From: Lactifluus volemus
Taxonomy: Eukaryota > Basidiomycota > Agaricomycetes > Russulales > Russulaceae
Reading direction: 5' to 3'
NCBI GenBank assembly: GCA_022376515.1
Contig: WTXI01000001.1
Span: forward strand, 2,046,001 to 2,110,000
DNA: 64,000 bases
Below the pieces are notes generated by a model. That model had not been told where the DNA came from, did not search any database, and worked only from the letters and a program-made list of their open reading frames with translations. Both the position numbers and the translations under genes were made by a program. Below, piece by piece: positions 27,635 to 39,501 of the stretch. The first letter of the stretch is position 1. The number at the start of each line of letters is the position of its first letter.

Positions 27635-29526
27635 TTACTTGCCCCGCACAAGAGTCCGTACCCACCTCCATCGAGCACGTGCCGCACTGCCCCAGTCGCC
27701 CTCGCCCTCCCCAGTTTGCCCGTCCTCGCCATCTCGTTCTACCTCGTCGCCAGCCACGACAGGGCTCTCGCTCACAGTCCGCCGTGTGTGCATGCGTCTG
27801 AAAACCTCGTCCAAAGAGCCCCTTCCAGATTGCCCGCTCACACACCTTCGCCTCTCGCGCGGGATAAGCGCAAACCCTGGGCTCGCGGGTGACAGCCCGA
27901 TCGAGAAACCCGGTGCGGATAGAGGGCCTGGTGGAGGAGAGATGGGAATTGTGATTCCGGACAATGTCTGATTAGGGTGGTGGTGGTGGTGGTGGTGGTG
28001 GTGTGAGGGCCCGCGCGACACTCTGGGCGAAAGCGGGGGTGATGAAAGCGTTGATTCCGATGAAACAATGCGGGATCGAAGGCGCTCAGGCGTTTCCACA
28101 TCCGGAATGAGATGAGAGTCAGGAAGAGCGCTCTCATTTACAATCTCATCATCAATGTCGTCCACGTCCACGTCCACATCCACGTCGTCCCCGCCGGTCC
28201 ACGTGCCAACGTTAACCGCCTGGAAGCTGACGGCCCAGACACCGCCAAGAAGTATGAAGATGCCGACAGTAACAAGAAGGATGTGGGATGCGGGTAAAAG
28301 CGAAACCTGGTCATAATAGACAAGGCCGTTCACAATCGAAGACAGGTTGTAAAAACAGAACGCCACTGCAGTATAGAACGATTTAGTTCGAGGAAACCCG
28401 AAAAAGGTGATAAACTTACATGGGCACACAATAGTGGGATCGGCGTGTTTGAGAGCTTTGTGGAGATACCAGAGCTGAAGGAGGGCAAATCCAACAAGGC
28501 CAAGGACAAGCATCCAGGCTTGCCATTTCCAGAACTGGTTGTCTCCTTTGATGCTAATGAGTAGAAGCTCCACGCCAGACTTGGCGAAGATCAAGGACAT
28601 CCCGGATAGAATACCGGACGTAGACGCATAGGATATTGAGAGTAAGAAGGACGTGCGGGAAGGAGGGATGTGTTTTTGCGTGGCCGAACTAGAGAGGGAG
28701 ACGGTGGATGCCGCAGAGGATCCTAGGTTGCGTTTGCGATCAAGCAACGGCGTACGTTCGATGAGGTCCAACGTAGAATTAGTGGCAATTAGGAGGGGTG
28801 ACGACGGCCGGGATGAAGGCGAGTTACGAAGGCGGAGGGAGTATGAGTACTCTGCTAGGTGGGTCTGAACGATGTGTATATCAGAGACACTACCGGAGAA
28901 AATAGGAGTAACTTACAATTCCTAGGCACATGAGGACGGCGACTCCTAACAGTGTGAAATAGGCTATAAATGCTGGGCGGGCAAAAAGTACAAGTAGGTC
29001 TTCAAGGGAATGCGTAGGTTCCGGTACGGTGCCAAATATCGCGATGAGGACTGCCCCTCCTGCGATAAGGAGGGTACCGAGCATCATCCAGAGCGAAAAT
29101 ACATCACCAAGGATGAAGCGGGCGAAGAAGGCGTTCCACAAAAGAGAAACTGCGCCAAGTGGGGCAAGAATGACGACAGGGAGGGAGGCGATTTGAAACA
29201 ATGACCCGAGAACATTGGACGAGATGAAGATGGCTGTAAACTAACGGTCACAAGACCACACTCGCTAATAGTTGCAACAAAACACGCACAAAATCCAAGT
29301 AACCATAATCTGTAACGGTTGCAATGAGATCAAGGTCGATCTAAACAGAGGATGCTCACGGTCGGCGGTGTTCTACTCGTTGAAGGTGATCTGGAAGCTC
29401 CTGGTTGAGGACGTGACTCTTGCGTTGTATTGTGAGGCCTAAGCTCTGTACACAAGACGCAAGCAAGCCGATGATGATTCCGGCGGCGATGGATATACCA
29501 CCATCGCTGGCAGAAAGAGCGGACAT
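27635..29526 (-). CDS. NIPA-type magnesium transporter (DUF803 family)
   Basis: Multi-span membrane protein of the drug/metabolite transporter clan; family members carry Mg2+. The start is the ATG at 29526 (MSALSASDGGISIAAGIIIG), with the family-typical GLTIQRKSHVLNQ next. After introns: IFISSNVLGS, then FQIASLPVVILAPLGAVSLL and RFILGDVFSLWMMLGTLLIA (about 29190-29060). A long insert bears LIERTPLLDRKRNLGS, followed by more membrane segments (LEL-type KSGVELLLISIKG; WQAWMLVLGLVGFALLQL; VTVGIFILLGGVWAVSF). The hydrophilic tail has an Asp-Val run, a run of nine histidines (about 28003-27977) and Ser/Pro-rich sequence, ending WRWVRTLVRGK at 27635. The tail repeats are unusual for the family and could sense or buffer metal ions; that is inference. 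Confidence 0.85.
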
Positions 29527-29678
29527 GTCAAATGACGTTGGGTGTAAACTCGGAACGAAGGAAGGAAGGCGGTGTGGAGACGAAGCAGTGCACCAGTTCG
29601 TGGCTCCCACGAGGAGTCTCGCTGATCCCCGGATAGCTGTCAACCTCAGCTGATGGGTGGCAGCCTCATCTCAACATT

Positions 29679-31684
29679 ATGCCTTTGGACAAGCTTCTAC
29701 TCCAGTTGCTTGAACAACCGTTTGGGCCTTACCTTGATGAAACTACTCTCAGTAACAAGTGCAGGTTTGTACCCACAAAGCGCCTCTTACTGGAGAATTT
29801 CATGCTAGCATATAACGATGAGCCAACAGGGTACCCATCTCCAACTTTATTTTTCCCAATTGGAAAATCCTGATACGCTTTAGATTTGACCTGATTGACT
29901 TTGATGGGGATTTTGTCCCATTAAATGCTCGCCATCTCACACCAATCGCAAGTGGGGCACCTGTTTTGTTCCGTGGCGTGCTTTCGATTCTAGCCCTTTC
30001 CCATCTCTCAGAGAGGGGTATTCGATACATCAACCGTGACTTCCGGAACCGTGCTTTGAGATTTGCTTTGAATGGTGTATCCTCTGCAAAACACTACCGG
30101 GATATTGGCTTGGAAGATTTGTTTGCTCTGAAGGCAAAACAGAGGAATGTCCCCGAATCTGAAAATTTGCAGATCAAGGTGATTATACAGGGCCGCGTGA
30201 ACTCCATGGCAAGCTTTATGAGGTGTAAGTCCATGCTTATTCGCTGGTCCTCGGACTGTATTCAAACATTTGTTTCCTAGCTGACGTTGTTCCAAACGGA
30301 TTGCTCATACACACCGGAAATGACAACAAGAACAAGTAAGACTTTTTTTTTTTTTCGTTTTTGAGCTAAAAGCAAAACAGGTTTCGCTATTACGAAGTCG
30401 TTTCCATGGACGTTGAGACGTACAGGCTTTCTAGAACATTCTTATTTCGACACCACACGCTGAGGGCTTTGCGAGATATCCTAACGAGCTATGGTGATGG
30501 GGTCTCAGTTGATAAGAGGACTCCTTCGTGGTTTCTTGACCATTACATTCTGAGCTACGCTTATCCACCCCACTCTAAATGGCATCGCATCAACTCTCTA
30601 GAAGACGTGGAAAGTTCTGATGAAGATTTTGGTGGCAGCCAGAATCAAATATCGATCCCTCGCCCTGATGACGCTCAGACAACTAGGCCTCGTCACCTTC
30701 GTACTGTTCATCGGAATGAAATCTGGAGCATCTTTGCTTCCCATTCCGAATGGATATTTTCGCTGATACAGAAACACAAGGATTTGAAGGACAAAGTGGA
30801 CGCTTCGACGTGGGGTACATTTCTGATGCAGGTTCCGCGACACAGACAGAGGGCACTACTGGATGCGGGTACAGATGGCAAATGGGGCCTCAGGGATGAA
30901 CAAAAGGGAGGCTACCAAATTAGCAAGGCTGTCTCGGTGGATGACCTACCCAAATATCAGCCTGAGACAAAGCCTATAACGTCTATGGGTCTAAAGCACA
31001 AGCAAAAAAGCCCATCATCTATACATGTAAGAGGTTTCCTCTGTTAACATGATCTCATACTTATTTCCTTTTCTTTTCTAAGCACTCAACCCCCATGACG
31101 ACATCTTCCTTGAAGCCACTTACCCCCCTTTCCTCTGAAGATCATGTAGAACACATCTACGACTCTGACTTTTCACAGGCATCACTATCCTCGACATCTT
31201 CTGTTGACTCTACACTTCCTATTGACCCTGAATTGCTCAGTCTCATCCCTCCTGAGATGCTCACCGCTCCCCCCCTTTCTATTGACATGATCTGGCACTG
31301 TCCCATGGGAGGAGGCTCATGCATGTATTGCATTAACCTATGTGCCCCTACAGATGACAATCTCAGGCTCATCCGGGCTCATGTGCCACATGAAGCGATT
31401 GTTTATTTAATTAGCAAAGACTGGAAGTCTGATGATGAGCAGGTTATGGCAATATTTTATGAAATGGTGAATGCACACTGGGAAAGCCATCTAAAGGAGC
31501 TAGATATCAAATATATCAGGCAAGGTGATGCAGTAAAGTCATTCACTGTTCAAAGTGTCCCAAATGCTCTCTTAGCAAACTCTTACAGAGTACCTTTGAA
31601 TGGATACATCCCCAAAGACACAGGCCGTGGCCCCCAAAGAAGTGGAAGAACAGGAGGGCACGCCAGGAGTCACCAGATTTCTAA
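29679..31684 (+). CDS. Conserved-looking protein of unknown function with a CPMGGGSCMYC motif
   Basis: Not assigned to a named family. The start is the ATG at 29679 (MPLDKLLLQLLEQPFGPYLD), 152 bp from the divergent NIPA start. An intron at about 29832-29891 joins to FDLIDFDGDFVPLNARHLTP. Further exons carry NRDFRNRALRFALNGV and WFLDHYILSYAYPPHSKWHR. The C-terminal part has WHCPMGGGSCMYCINLCAP (four cysteines, possible metal site), then DWKSDDEQVMAIFYEMVNAH and ELDIKYIRQGD. A final intron (about 31532-31587) leads to EWIHPQRHRPWPPKKWKNRR and the stop at 31682-31684. The clean introns and the conserved-looking C-terminal block argue for a real gene. It has no signal peptide or membrane segment. 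The basic Trp/Pro end may bind nucleic acid or protein; that is a guess. Confidence 0.7.
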
Positions 31685-31773
31685 TCTTTCATCTCGTCAC
31701 ATCCATTTGCCTGGGACATTGCACTACATAAAAATACAATATGTCTTACATTTGCTACACATCCGCGCATGAG

Positions 31774-34700
31774 TCATTTAGTCCATCTCTTCAATCTCCA
31801 AATCGTCATCGTCATCGTCCACCTCCATACCATCCACTTCATTACCGTCGTGATTCGGAACGATGTGTAGTCGGTTGCGAGGACCATCAAAACAGACACG
31901 GACAACTTCCCCGTCCTGTATGCGATCAGCGAGAAGCATAACAGACAGTGGATTGAGCAGCTCCGTCTGAATTGCTCTGTTAAGCGGACGAGCACCGTAG
32001 GCAGGCGAATAGCCGCGTGCAGCGAGATAGTTCTTCGCCTCGTCATCGAGAACAAGGTTAATCTTGCGATCTGAGAGGCGATCTTGCACCTCTTTCAGGC
32101 GCAAATCGACGATACGCAAAATATTCTTTCGAGAGAGCGTACGCTATAGAGACGTCGTTAAAACATTGCTTTCCCAGTCGAGTGATGCTACTCACGAAGA
32201 TTATGATCTCATCAATGCGGTTAATAAACTCGGGCGGGAAGTGAGCTTGAATAGCACCCATCACAAGATGCCTTGTCTGGGGCCGAACTGGCCCTTCGCC
32301 CATGTCATTGAGATACGCTGCGCCGAGGTTGCTAGTTATCACTATGACCGTGTTGCGGAAGTCAACGACACGGCCTTGTCCATCTGTAAGGCGACCGTCG
32401 TCGAGGACCTGTAGGAACAGCGTGACAAATTCGCGGGACGCCTTTTCGATCTCATCGATAAGAACGATGCAATATGGCTTGCGTCGCACATATTCCGTCA
32501 ACTGGCCCCCGGAGTCGTGTCCGACGTAGCCAGGAGGAGCACCGATGAGTCTTGCGATCGAATGCTTCTCCGAGTATTCCGAGCCATCAATACGGATCAT
32601 CGCATCGGGGGAATCAAAAAGGAGAGTTGCGAGCTGCAAAAATGCAAAACATCGTGAATACGTCGCGAAACTTTTGATATCAGGGGTGATCGCTACATAC
32701 CGTTTTGCTAAGAAGAGTCTTGCCCGTACCGGAAGGGCCAGCCATCAGGAAACTTGCAATCGGTCGCTGCGCGTTACCTAGGCCGCTACGGGACAGACGA
32801 ATGGCATTCGCAACAGCCTTCACCGCCTCCGGTTGCCCAACTACGCCCTCGGACAGGATCTTTTCCATCCGCAGTAACTTTTCCTTCTCGGTGGACATCA
32901 GCCGTGTGACGGGAATCGATGTCCAACGGGCCACAATGTCCGCGATTTGTTCTGATGTGACGACGTCAGCGCCACCCAAACTCGATTTTTCTTCTTCCGC
33001 TTGCTTAGCGAGAAGAGATTCCAGACGGTGCTGTAAATCTGGTAGCGCATAATATCGCAGGTCGGATGCTGTAGCCAGGTCATATCTGAGGATGCAACAT
33101 ATAAGCCACGTTTGCGTTGTGTAAAGTGGGGGAAGACTTGGCATACCTTCTCTCTGCGTCATCAGCCTTTGCCTTGAGTTCGTCAATCTTCTTTCGAGTC
33201 ATATTGACCTCATCTCCACGAGACTTTTCGTTCTCGTACGCAGCAACAAGCGGTGCGAGCTCTTCGTCAACCAGTGAAATTGCCTTGCGGGCTGTTTGTA
33301 ATCGCTCTTTTGAGGCCTCATCTTCTCGCGCTCCAGAGCGTGAATTTCCACATCGAGTTCGAGCTTCCGGCGTTGAAGTTTATCAATCGCCTCTGGTGCA
33401 GTTTCGCGAGTCACACGGACACTAAGAGCGGTTTAGCACCAGCATAAAAAATGACGAACAGACATACCTTGCGCATGCCTCATCTACCAAGTCAATGGCA
33501 GAATCGGGAAGCCGTCGTGCCGTGAGATAACGATGCGCCAGGTGGCAGCAGCAATGAGAGCAGCATCAAGGATGCGTACGCCATGATGAACTTCATACTT
33601 TTCGCGGATTCCCCGAAGGATGCTGATGGTCTCCGAGACAGTCGGTTCGTTTACGAGGACTTGCGCAAATCGTCGCTCGAGGGCCGCGTCGGTCTCGATG
33701 TACTTTCGATATTCGGCTAGAGTTGTCGCGCCGATGCAGCGCAGCTTGCCGCGAGCCAGTAGAGGTTTGAACAAGTTGGCAGCGTCCATGCCACCCCCCT
33801 CAGATCCGCGTCCAGCCATGATGAGGTGGAGCTCGTCGATGAAGAGGATGACACCGGGACCGCCATCCCCTGCCGCCTTCTCGACTTCATTCAAGACGGC
33901 CTTGATACGCTCCTCGTATTCGCCCTTGTACTTAGCGCCGGCCATAAGCGCGCCCATGTCGAGAGAGAACACGCGGGCAAAGAGAGAAGCGGGGACATCA
34001 CGTTTGACAATGCGTTGCGCGAGCCCCTCGGCAATAGAGGTCTTTCCAACACCGGGTTCGCCGATAAGAACGGGATTGTTTTTGGTTCTTCGAGCAAATC
34101 AGTTGAGAGATGGTTGCAGTCGATCTCAAACACTGACCGGTGACCTGACTTACCTTCTGCAAAGGATACGAATGACCCGTCGAATTTCGTTGTCGCGTCC
34201 GATCACAGGATCAATTTTGCCTTCCTCGGCGAGGCCCGTGAGGTCGACTGCATATTTGCTGAGTGCATCGAAACCTTGCTCGGCGGAACGGCTCTCGATT
34301 CTCCTATTTCCACGGACCTGTTTAATAGCCGTGATGAGCGCGGCGTCCGTAAGGTTTGCCTCTTTCAGCACGGGAGCCATGGAAGGGCTTTGAGAAGCGC
34401 GGTGAGAATATGGTCCTGTGCGACGTATGAATCGTGCATTGTCTGTTGGAGGTTCAGCGCCTCGCGCACTACGCGCAGCGTCTCTGGCGCCAAGGAAACA
34501 TCATCTGGTGGAGGAGACTGCGCAGGGAGACGGATAATGACGCGTTGAAGCGCGCGTTTCACGACAGTCTGGTCGTGGGTAGTAGATTTGAGTAAGCACG
34601 CCGAAAGGTAAGGATATGATAGATACAACTCACGACATCGCCTCCAGCCTTTTGTATTACGGAAGCAAGGAGAGGTATTTGATTCCGAGAAACGTTTCCA

Positions 34701-34909
34701 GAAGTCGAATCATCATCACCGTCTTCATTCAACAGTACGGACGCAAGGTGCACAGGGTGTACTAAGGGGTCGAGGTCGATGAATGGCCGAAGCTAACGGC
34801 AAGGAAGCAATAACGTACCTTGTGAATTTGCATAATCCTTTGCAAGTTGAATGGCAGCTTGCAAAGTTGCCTGAGATTTATCCGTAAATTTATCCAAGTC
34901 TATGGACAT
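31774..34909 (-). CDS. HSP104: HSP104/ClpB-type protein disaggregase, with three single-base frame breaks
   Basis: Hexameric AAA+ chaperone that threads and rescues aggregated proteins. The start is the ATG at 34909 ([20 protein letters not shown], Clp N-domain). NBD1 has Walker A GEPGVGKT (about 34065), [17 protein letters not shown], Walker [11 protein letters not shown] and sensor [13 protein letters not shown]. The middle coiled coil ([20 protein letters not shown]) is followed by NBD2 with Walker A GPSGTGKT (about 32725), Walker [10 protein letters not shown] and [14 protein letters not shown]. The end is [16 protein letters not shown] and an acidic [10 protein letters not shown] tail at 31774, typical of cytosolic fungal Hsp104 rather than mitochondrial Hsp78. 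In the given sequence the family frame is broken by one missing base at each of about 34388, 33540 and 33322, none explained by an intron. Either the assembly is wrong or this copy is a pseudogene. A heat-shock element lies 92 bp upstream. Confidence 0.92.
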
Positions 34910-35000
34910 TACGATGTTGTTTTGAAAAGGAGACCCATGGACGCGAATATATGCTGCTCCAGTGGCTAATCTCGAATGATCTAGGTTCCCTTCTCGGTCA

Positions 35001-35013
35001 TTCCCGAATATTC
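35001..35013. promoter_or_regulatory. Perfect heat-shock element (HSF1 site)
   Basis: TTCccGAAtaTTC: three alternating 5-bp nGAAn units without a mismatch, the minimal HSF1 trimer site. It sits in the 159-bp gap between the divergent starts of HSP104 (34909, minus) and NDUFS6 (35069, plus), 92 bp from the HSP104 ATG. Position and neighbour make it very likely to drive heat induction of HSP104; an effect on NDUFS6 is possible. Confidence 0.85.
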
Positions 35014-35068
35014 TCTCACGCTCTCGTCCCAGCCAGAGCGACCGAGAAGCAAGCACTGGCAGTGAACG

Positions 35069-35758
35069 ATGATCTCAACAACCCGCCTCGCAGCACGTCT
35101 GCGTTTGGCACTTTCTCGTACCTACTCCTCCCCATCCTCCGCCTCCGCCTCCACCTCAGCCGTGCCAGCAGCGGCTAAACCAATCCCATCCATCGTCTCC
35201 CAATCTCCCAACCGAGCCGCAACTTGGTCGACGGATCAACGCCCGCGTCCTGCAGGCCAGTCGGGCCCACAATTCGAGCAGACCATCATGGAGCTGCAGC
35301 CCAATCCGCTCAGTGCGATGGAGCTCATCGCGAACGAGCCCATCCGACTCGTCGAAGCTCGCAAAGCGATCTGTGACGGTGGCAAGTTTTGACCTTTTGA
35401 AACCTCTCTACACGCGACGTAACCTTTTCTCTCAATCTGTTTCTTTTTTTCAGGCATCGGACCACTTGGCCATCCCAAGATATACATAAACTTGGTAGGT
35501 AAAATCTATCCCTCGAAACGCAACAAAACTTATGATCTTCGTCGGACAGGACAAGCCCGGTCCTCACCCATGCGGGTAAGCTTACTTCCCTGTGGCTGCT
35601 CTGGCGTAGCTGCTGATCCCATGGCACCCGTGCACTTCTTGGAACAGTTATTGGTCTGTTCCTATTATTTTCCTCGTCTGCGTTGACTGTTCCGTTCACA
35701 CTCGTACCGCAGTGGGCTCCGATTCGAGCAGGCTCCCCATCACGGGCCCGATCACTAA
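35069..35758 (+). CDS. Mitochondrial complex I subunit NDUFS6 (13 kDa, zinc-binding)
   Basis: Accessory subunit of NADH:ubiquinone oxidoreductase that binds one Zn2+ and is needed for late assembly. The start is the ATG at 35069, with an Arg/Ser/Ala-rich mitochondrial presequence (MISTTRLAARLRLALSRTYS). Exons: 35069-35378, 35454-35494, 35550-35575 and 35713-35758. The conserved core reads GIGPLGHPKIYINL then DKPGPHPCG, ending GLRFEQAPHHGPDH. Family members usually read PCGYCGLRFE here; the join I see gives CGGLRFE, without the Tyr-Cys pair and so without one zinc-ligand cysteine. No alternative acceptor or micro-exon supplying it was found. It is divergent from HSP104. Confidence 0.88.
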
Positions 35759-36345
35759 GCGTGTACATGTACATTATATCCGAAATTCCATAATTTACAT
35801 GACGTTGCGCTTGGATTGCAACTGCAGTTTGAATCGATTAGTCGCGTTACCCTGCCACTACAATACACACACGCATGACGGTCGAACCTTGTTTTCGATT
35901 TCGATGCACCTGCCACAAAGGCTGTTGGTGAACCTAAGAATACATAGTGTCTACTAACTATATCTCGTCGCCGGGAGAAAGGTGTACTAAGGCAGCTATA
36001 TCGTACTGCTAATAAAAACCTGCCGGCAAGAGTGCATCTTTTGCGAAGGATGGATGGATTACGGCAGGAATAAGGATGCGAGAGAGCCAAAAAAAAAGAA
36101 AAGAAAATAAGACAGGAAAGAGGGCGGTGATAAAGCGAAAATGAAATGATCGTCGATTTGGGATAAAAATGCGGGATGAAGTGAGTGAGTGCGTGCGGGA
36201 TAAAATTCCTGGGATAAGATGGCAGCAAGGTCGTTCGCAGAAGGAGCGCGAATAGCATAAATAGATGGTGGATGAGTGTATGCGATGGGTTGGGTGGGGA
36301 AACAAACAACAGTGTGCAATGATCAATAAAACAACAGTGGAAAAA
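35759..36345. other. Convergent spacer between NDUFS6 and the kinase gene
   Basis: Shared 3' flank of about 590 bp. A-rich and purine-rich on the plus strand (around 36087-36118). No supported gene. Confidence 0.6.
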
Positions 36346-39300
36346 TCAAAAATCATCGTCCGGGGCTGAAAATGCCATTGGTGAGAGAGGTGGGCAGTCT
36401 CTCTTGGCGACTGCGTCGAGACGCGAGAAGGGTGGCAAAGCAGGTGTAGAAGGTGTACGCCTCAGTGACGACTTCAACGAAGGTCGAGATAGCTGCGAGA
36501 ACAAGACGAACTAAACAAAGGCCTCGACGACAGATCCGAAAATACACTAACCACTTTAAAAATCGGATTGATGGCCGACTTTGGTGGCGCAATCGAGGTA
36601 GGACTCGGAGAAAGTCCACCTATACGCCCACTATACGGCAACTCAGACGGAATCGTGAGCCGTGAGGGTCTTGGTTGCTGCACGGCCTCACCAACACCAT
36701 CGCCACTTGGTTGTAGCGTCTGCCATGACTCGGCAGGTGACAAACTCAAAGTGTGGATAGGCGGAGGCGAACTGAGGTCAGAAATTGAGCTCCCTTCTAT
36801 TGACGACTCCGTGAAGTGGTGGCCAACAGACTGATCTGACGTGCCCGAAATGGAATAATCGTCGATGTGCAGATGCGGAGACGAACCGGGAGCCTCGCGT
36901 ATTGTGCTGAAGAGGCTGGCCCGGGTTCGTAAGGAGGGGCCAGGATCGCTGTCGTTTGTCGCGAAAGACATGACGGACATGCTGGTGCGGACATCCGAGG
37001 ATGACATTGAATGATCATCGTCGCATTCACGCTTGCGTGCCTTTGCCATTCGCTCGTACGGTCCAAGACCAAGCGTAGAGTTTCCGTGAACGAGATGGTC
37101 ACGAACAGGCCCTCCACCGTTGCGTAATTTGTGGTGCTCTGGACCAGCCAAGCGGGGTATATCTTGAGAATTGGCCAAGCGAGCGTGAGTCTGCCACTTC
37201 CACTCGATCTCCTGTCTCGTCTGCGACTCCATAATGATTTGGTTGCGAGTTTGCATGACAGCACGGGATTGTTCTTGCTGTGATTTTTCATCTGAGCACG
37301 CCGTTGCATCTCTGCTTCCCGTGCCATGCGTGCCGCCTCCTTCTTTACCTTCTTGGGATCCTTTGGTGGAGGTGTCGCGGTGATAGAGGGTGGAGCCTCC
37401 GGCAATGAGCGGCTGTCTGTACTTGAGGACTGCGATCGTTTGAGTGATGACGTGTTGCTTTGGCTTTGAGAAGGAACATGCAATTCATCCACAGGAGACA
37501 AGTGGTTTTTGTCGCTACTACCAAACATCCCACCGAGTCCAGGCCATCTCTGCTTCCGAAGGGGGAGAGATGCTACTTTCTGCGGCTTGGAACCAGATGA
37601 TACGTCATAGGGAGTGTCATTATGCACGGGTTCAGGTTCCACAGAAGGACATGCCGGGAAGTCTTGAATCACAGGAGACGTGGCGGTGTCCATAGACTGA
37701 CTAGCGAGACGGTATTCCTCGGGGAAATCGAGCGGCGGGGAGCTCTGCATACTTTCCCAGTCGCTCTGCAGGTTGGGGGAAGGTTCCGCGCTTGGGTACG
37801 AAGACGTGGATGATTCTGTTGTTGAGTGTTGTAATGGAAGAGGGTAATGGGGCTTGGAGTCAGAGAGATGCATATATTGCTCTGACAAGTCCGCTGGTGC
37901 GAAAAAGGACTGTCGATGAGACGACGACGCTTCGAGGATGCCTGCAAGGTGAGATGAGAGGTGAGAGGGGTGAGGTTGGACCACACGCGGAGAACTTGTG
38001 AACTGAGAAACGGGGGTAGAAAGACCTGTAGAATGCCCGGACAAGGAGGTGGACACAGACAAGGCGGGAGGTACGCGAGCACGAATCTTATCTGTTGCTT
38101 CGAGGAGATAGGGATGCTTCAGGCAATCGAAACTTGTCAACCGTGCCGCGGGGTCATATTTGAGCAGGTCAGCAATGCACTCGACAAGCCTTGGGGGGAC
38201 TGAGGGGTCAAAAAGGGATGCGATGTCTCTAGGTGGGACCTAGAAAAGTACGTTGAGAGGATGACAGAAAGCGAATAGGCGCCGATTGACCTTTTGAAAT
38301 GTGAAGCCAAAATTATCCTGAGCCATCCGCACGCCGACGTCCCATCTTCCACCTCCAAACGGTTTGCCTCGTATATCAAAGCCATAATTCTGACAAGGGT
38401 CACCAAGTACTTCGACTATCTTGAAGAGTTGATCAGCTTCCTTCTTCCCAGGGAACAGTGGTCTCAGATTGACGAGCTCGGCCATGATTGTACCCAGGGC
38501 CCACATGTCAACGGGATTCGAGTAATCTCTGCTCTTGAGCAAAACCTCGGGAGCACGATACCATCGGGTCGAAACATACTCGGTATATGGAGGTTTACTT
38601 CGAGTCTCGCGCGCCAGGCCAAAATCAGCAAGCTTGACCAGAACCTTGACGTCTTGCTCCGGGGGAGCATCGGGGGAAGAGATGGGTGACAAGTTGGGGT
38701 ATGAATGATGTCCGGTAGTTGTCACGAGTATATTTTCGGGCTTCATGTCACGGTGAAAGTAACCTGAAGCATGGACATGATGCAAACCCTCAACGATCTG
38801 ACGAAATATAGAGGCGACGAGACCGCCAGCGAACGGACGGCGACCGTGACGAGACTTTATGAGCTGATATAGGTGGCCTTCCATCGGTTCGAAGACGAAG
38901 TAGAGTTCCTTGGTCTCTGGAAGAAGAAATGAATCGTACAGGGGTATGATGTTCGGATGTGGGGGCATTGCAAGTAACGCCTGTTTTTTTTTCGTTTTTT
39001 TTTTTTTCAAATGAACAAAGAGGAGAACGTAGTTCAGAGAAGGAACGGGCCGACGTGAGAAAGAGCGCGCACCTCGAGTTCCTTGAGTTTTCGACACTCA
39101 TCCCAACCGCCTTCCCATTTCTTTTTCATGCGTTTGACGGCGACGAGACGCATATTCGCGTATTCTGGCCTCGCGCCGACGACGGATTGCATTGTGGAGA
39201 CGGGAGTATTGGGGGGTAGGGGCCCATGCCAATCACAGAGCAAGACCGTACCAAAGGATCCGTCGCCAAAGGTCTTGATTGGGGTAAATGAGCGTAAGGA

Positions 39301-39501
39301 GGCTGTGAGGAGGGGGAGTTAGGTTTGATCAAGGGAGGGGAGGACGAGAGGGGGGGACGAACAGCTCTGCGCGTTTCCGTATCGAACACCAGTAGGTGTG
39401 ATTTCAAAAGCGGGAATCGCGAGTGCCGTGAATGGTTCCTTCGGTGCCGGGGTAGTAGTTGTACGACTAGCATGGCCTTGCTGGACATGTTGTTGGGACA
39501 T
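36346..39501 (-). CDS. Ime2/MAK/ICK-type CMGC protein kinase
   Basis: Ser/Thr kinase of the RCK group; fungal members (yeast Ime2, Ustilago Crk1) control meiosis, morphogenesis and mating. The start is the ATG at 39501 ([12 protein letters not shown]). The glycine loop FGDGSFGTV follows an intron (about 39264-39365). Next come the catalytic lysine in [11 protein letters not shown], the helix C region after an intron with a T-rich stretch, the catalytic loop [10 protein letters not shown] (about 38750), DFGLARE, and the activation-loop TEY in [17 protein letters not shown] (about 38590). Then [18 protein letters not shown] and the kinase C-lobe end [15 protein letters not shown]. The long Ser-rich tail ends FSAPDDDF at 36346. 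Near 37284-37288 (five T on the plus strand) the tail frame changes: one more T gives a continuous charged helix, otherwise a 44-bp intron must be assumed. Confidence 0.9.
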
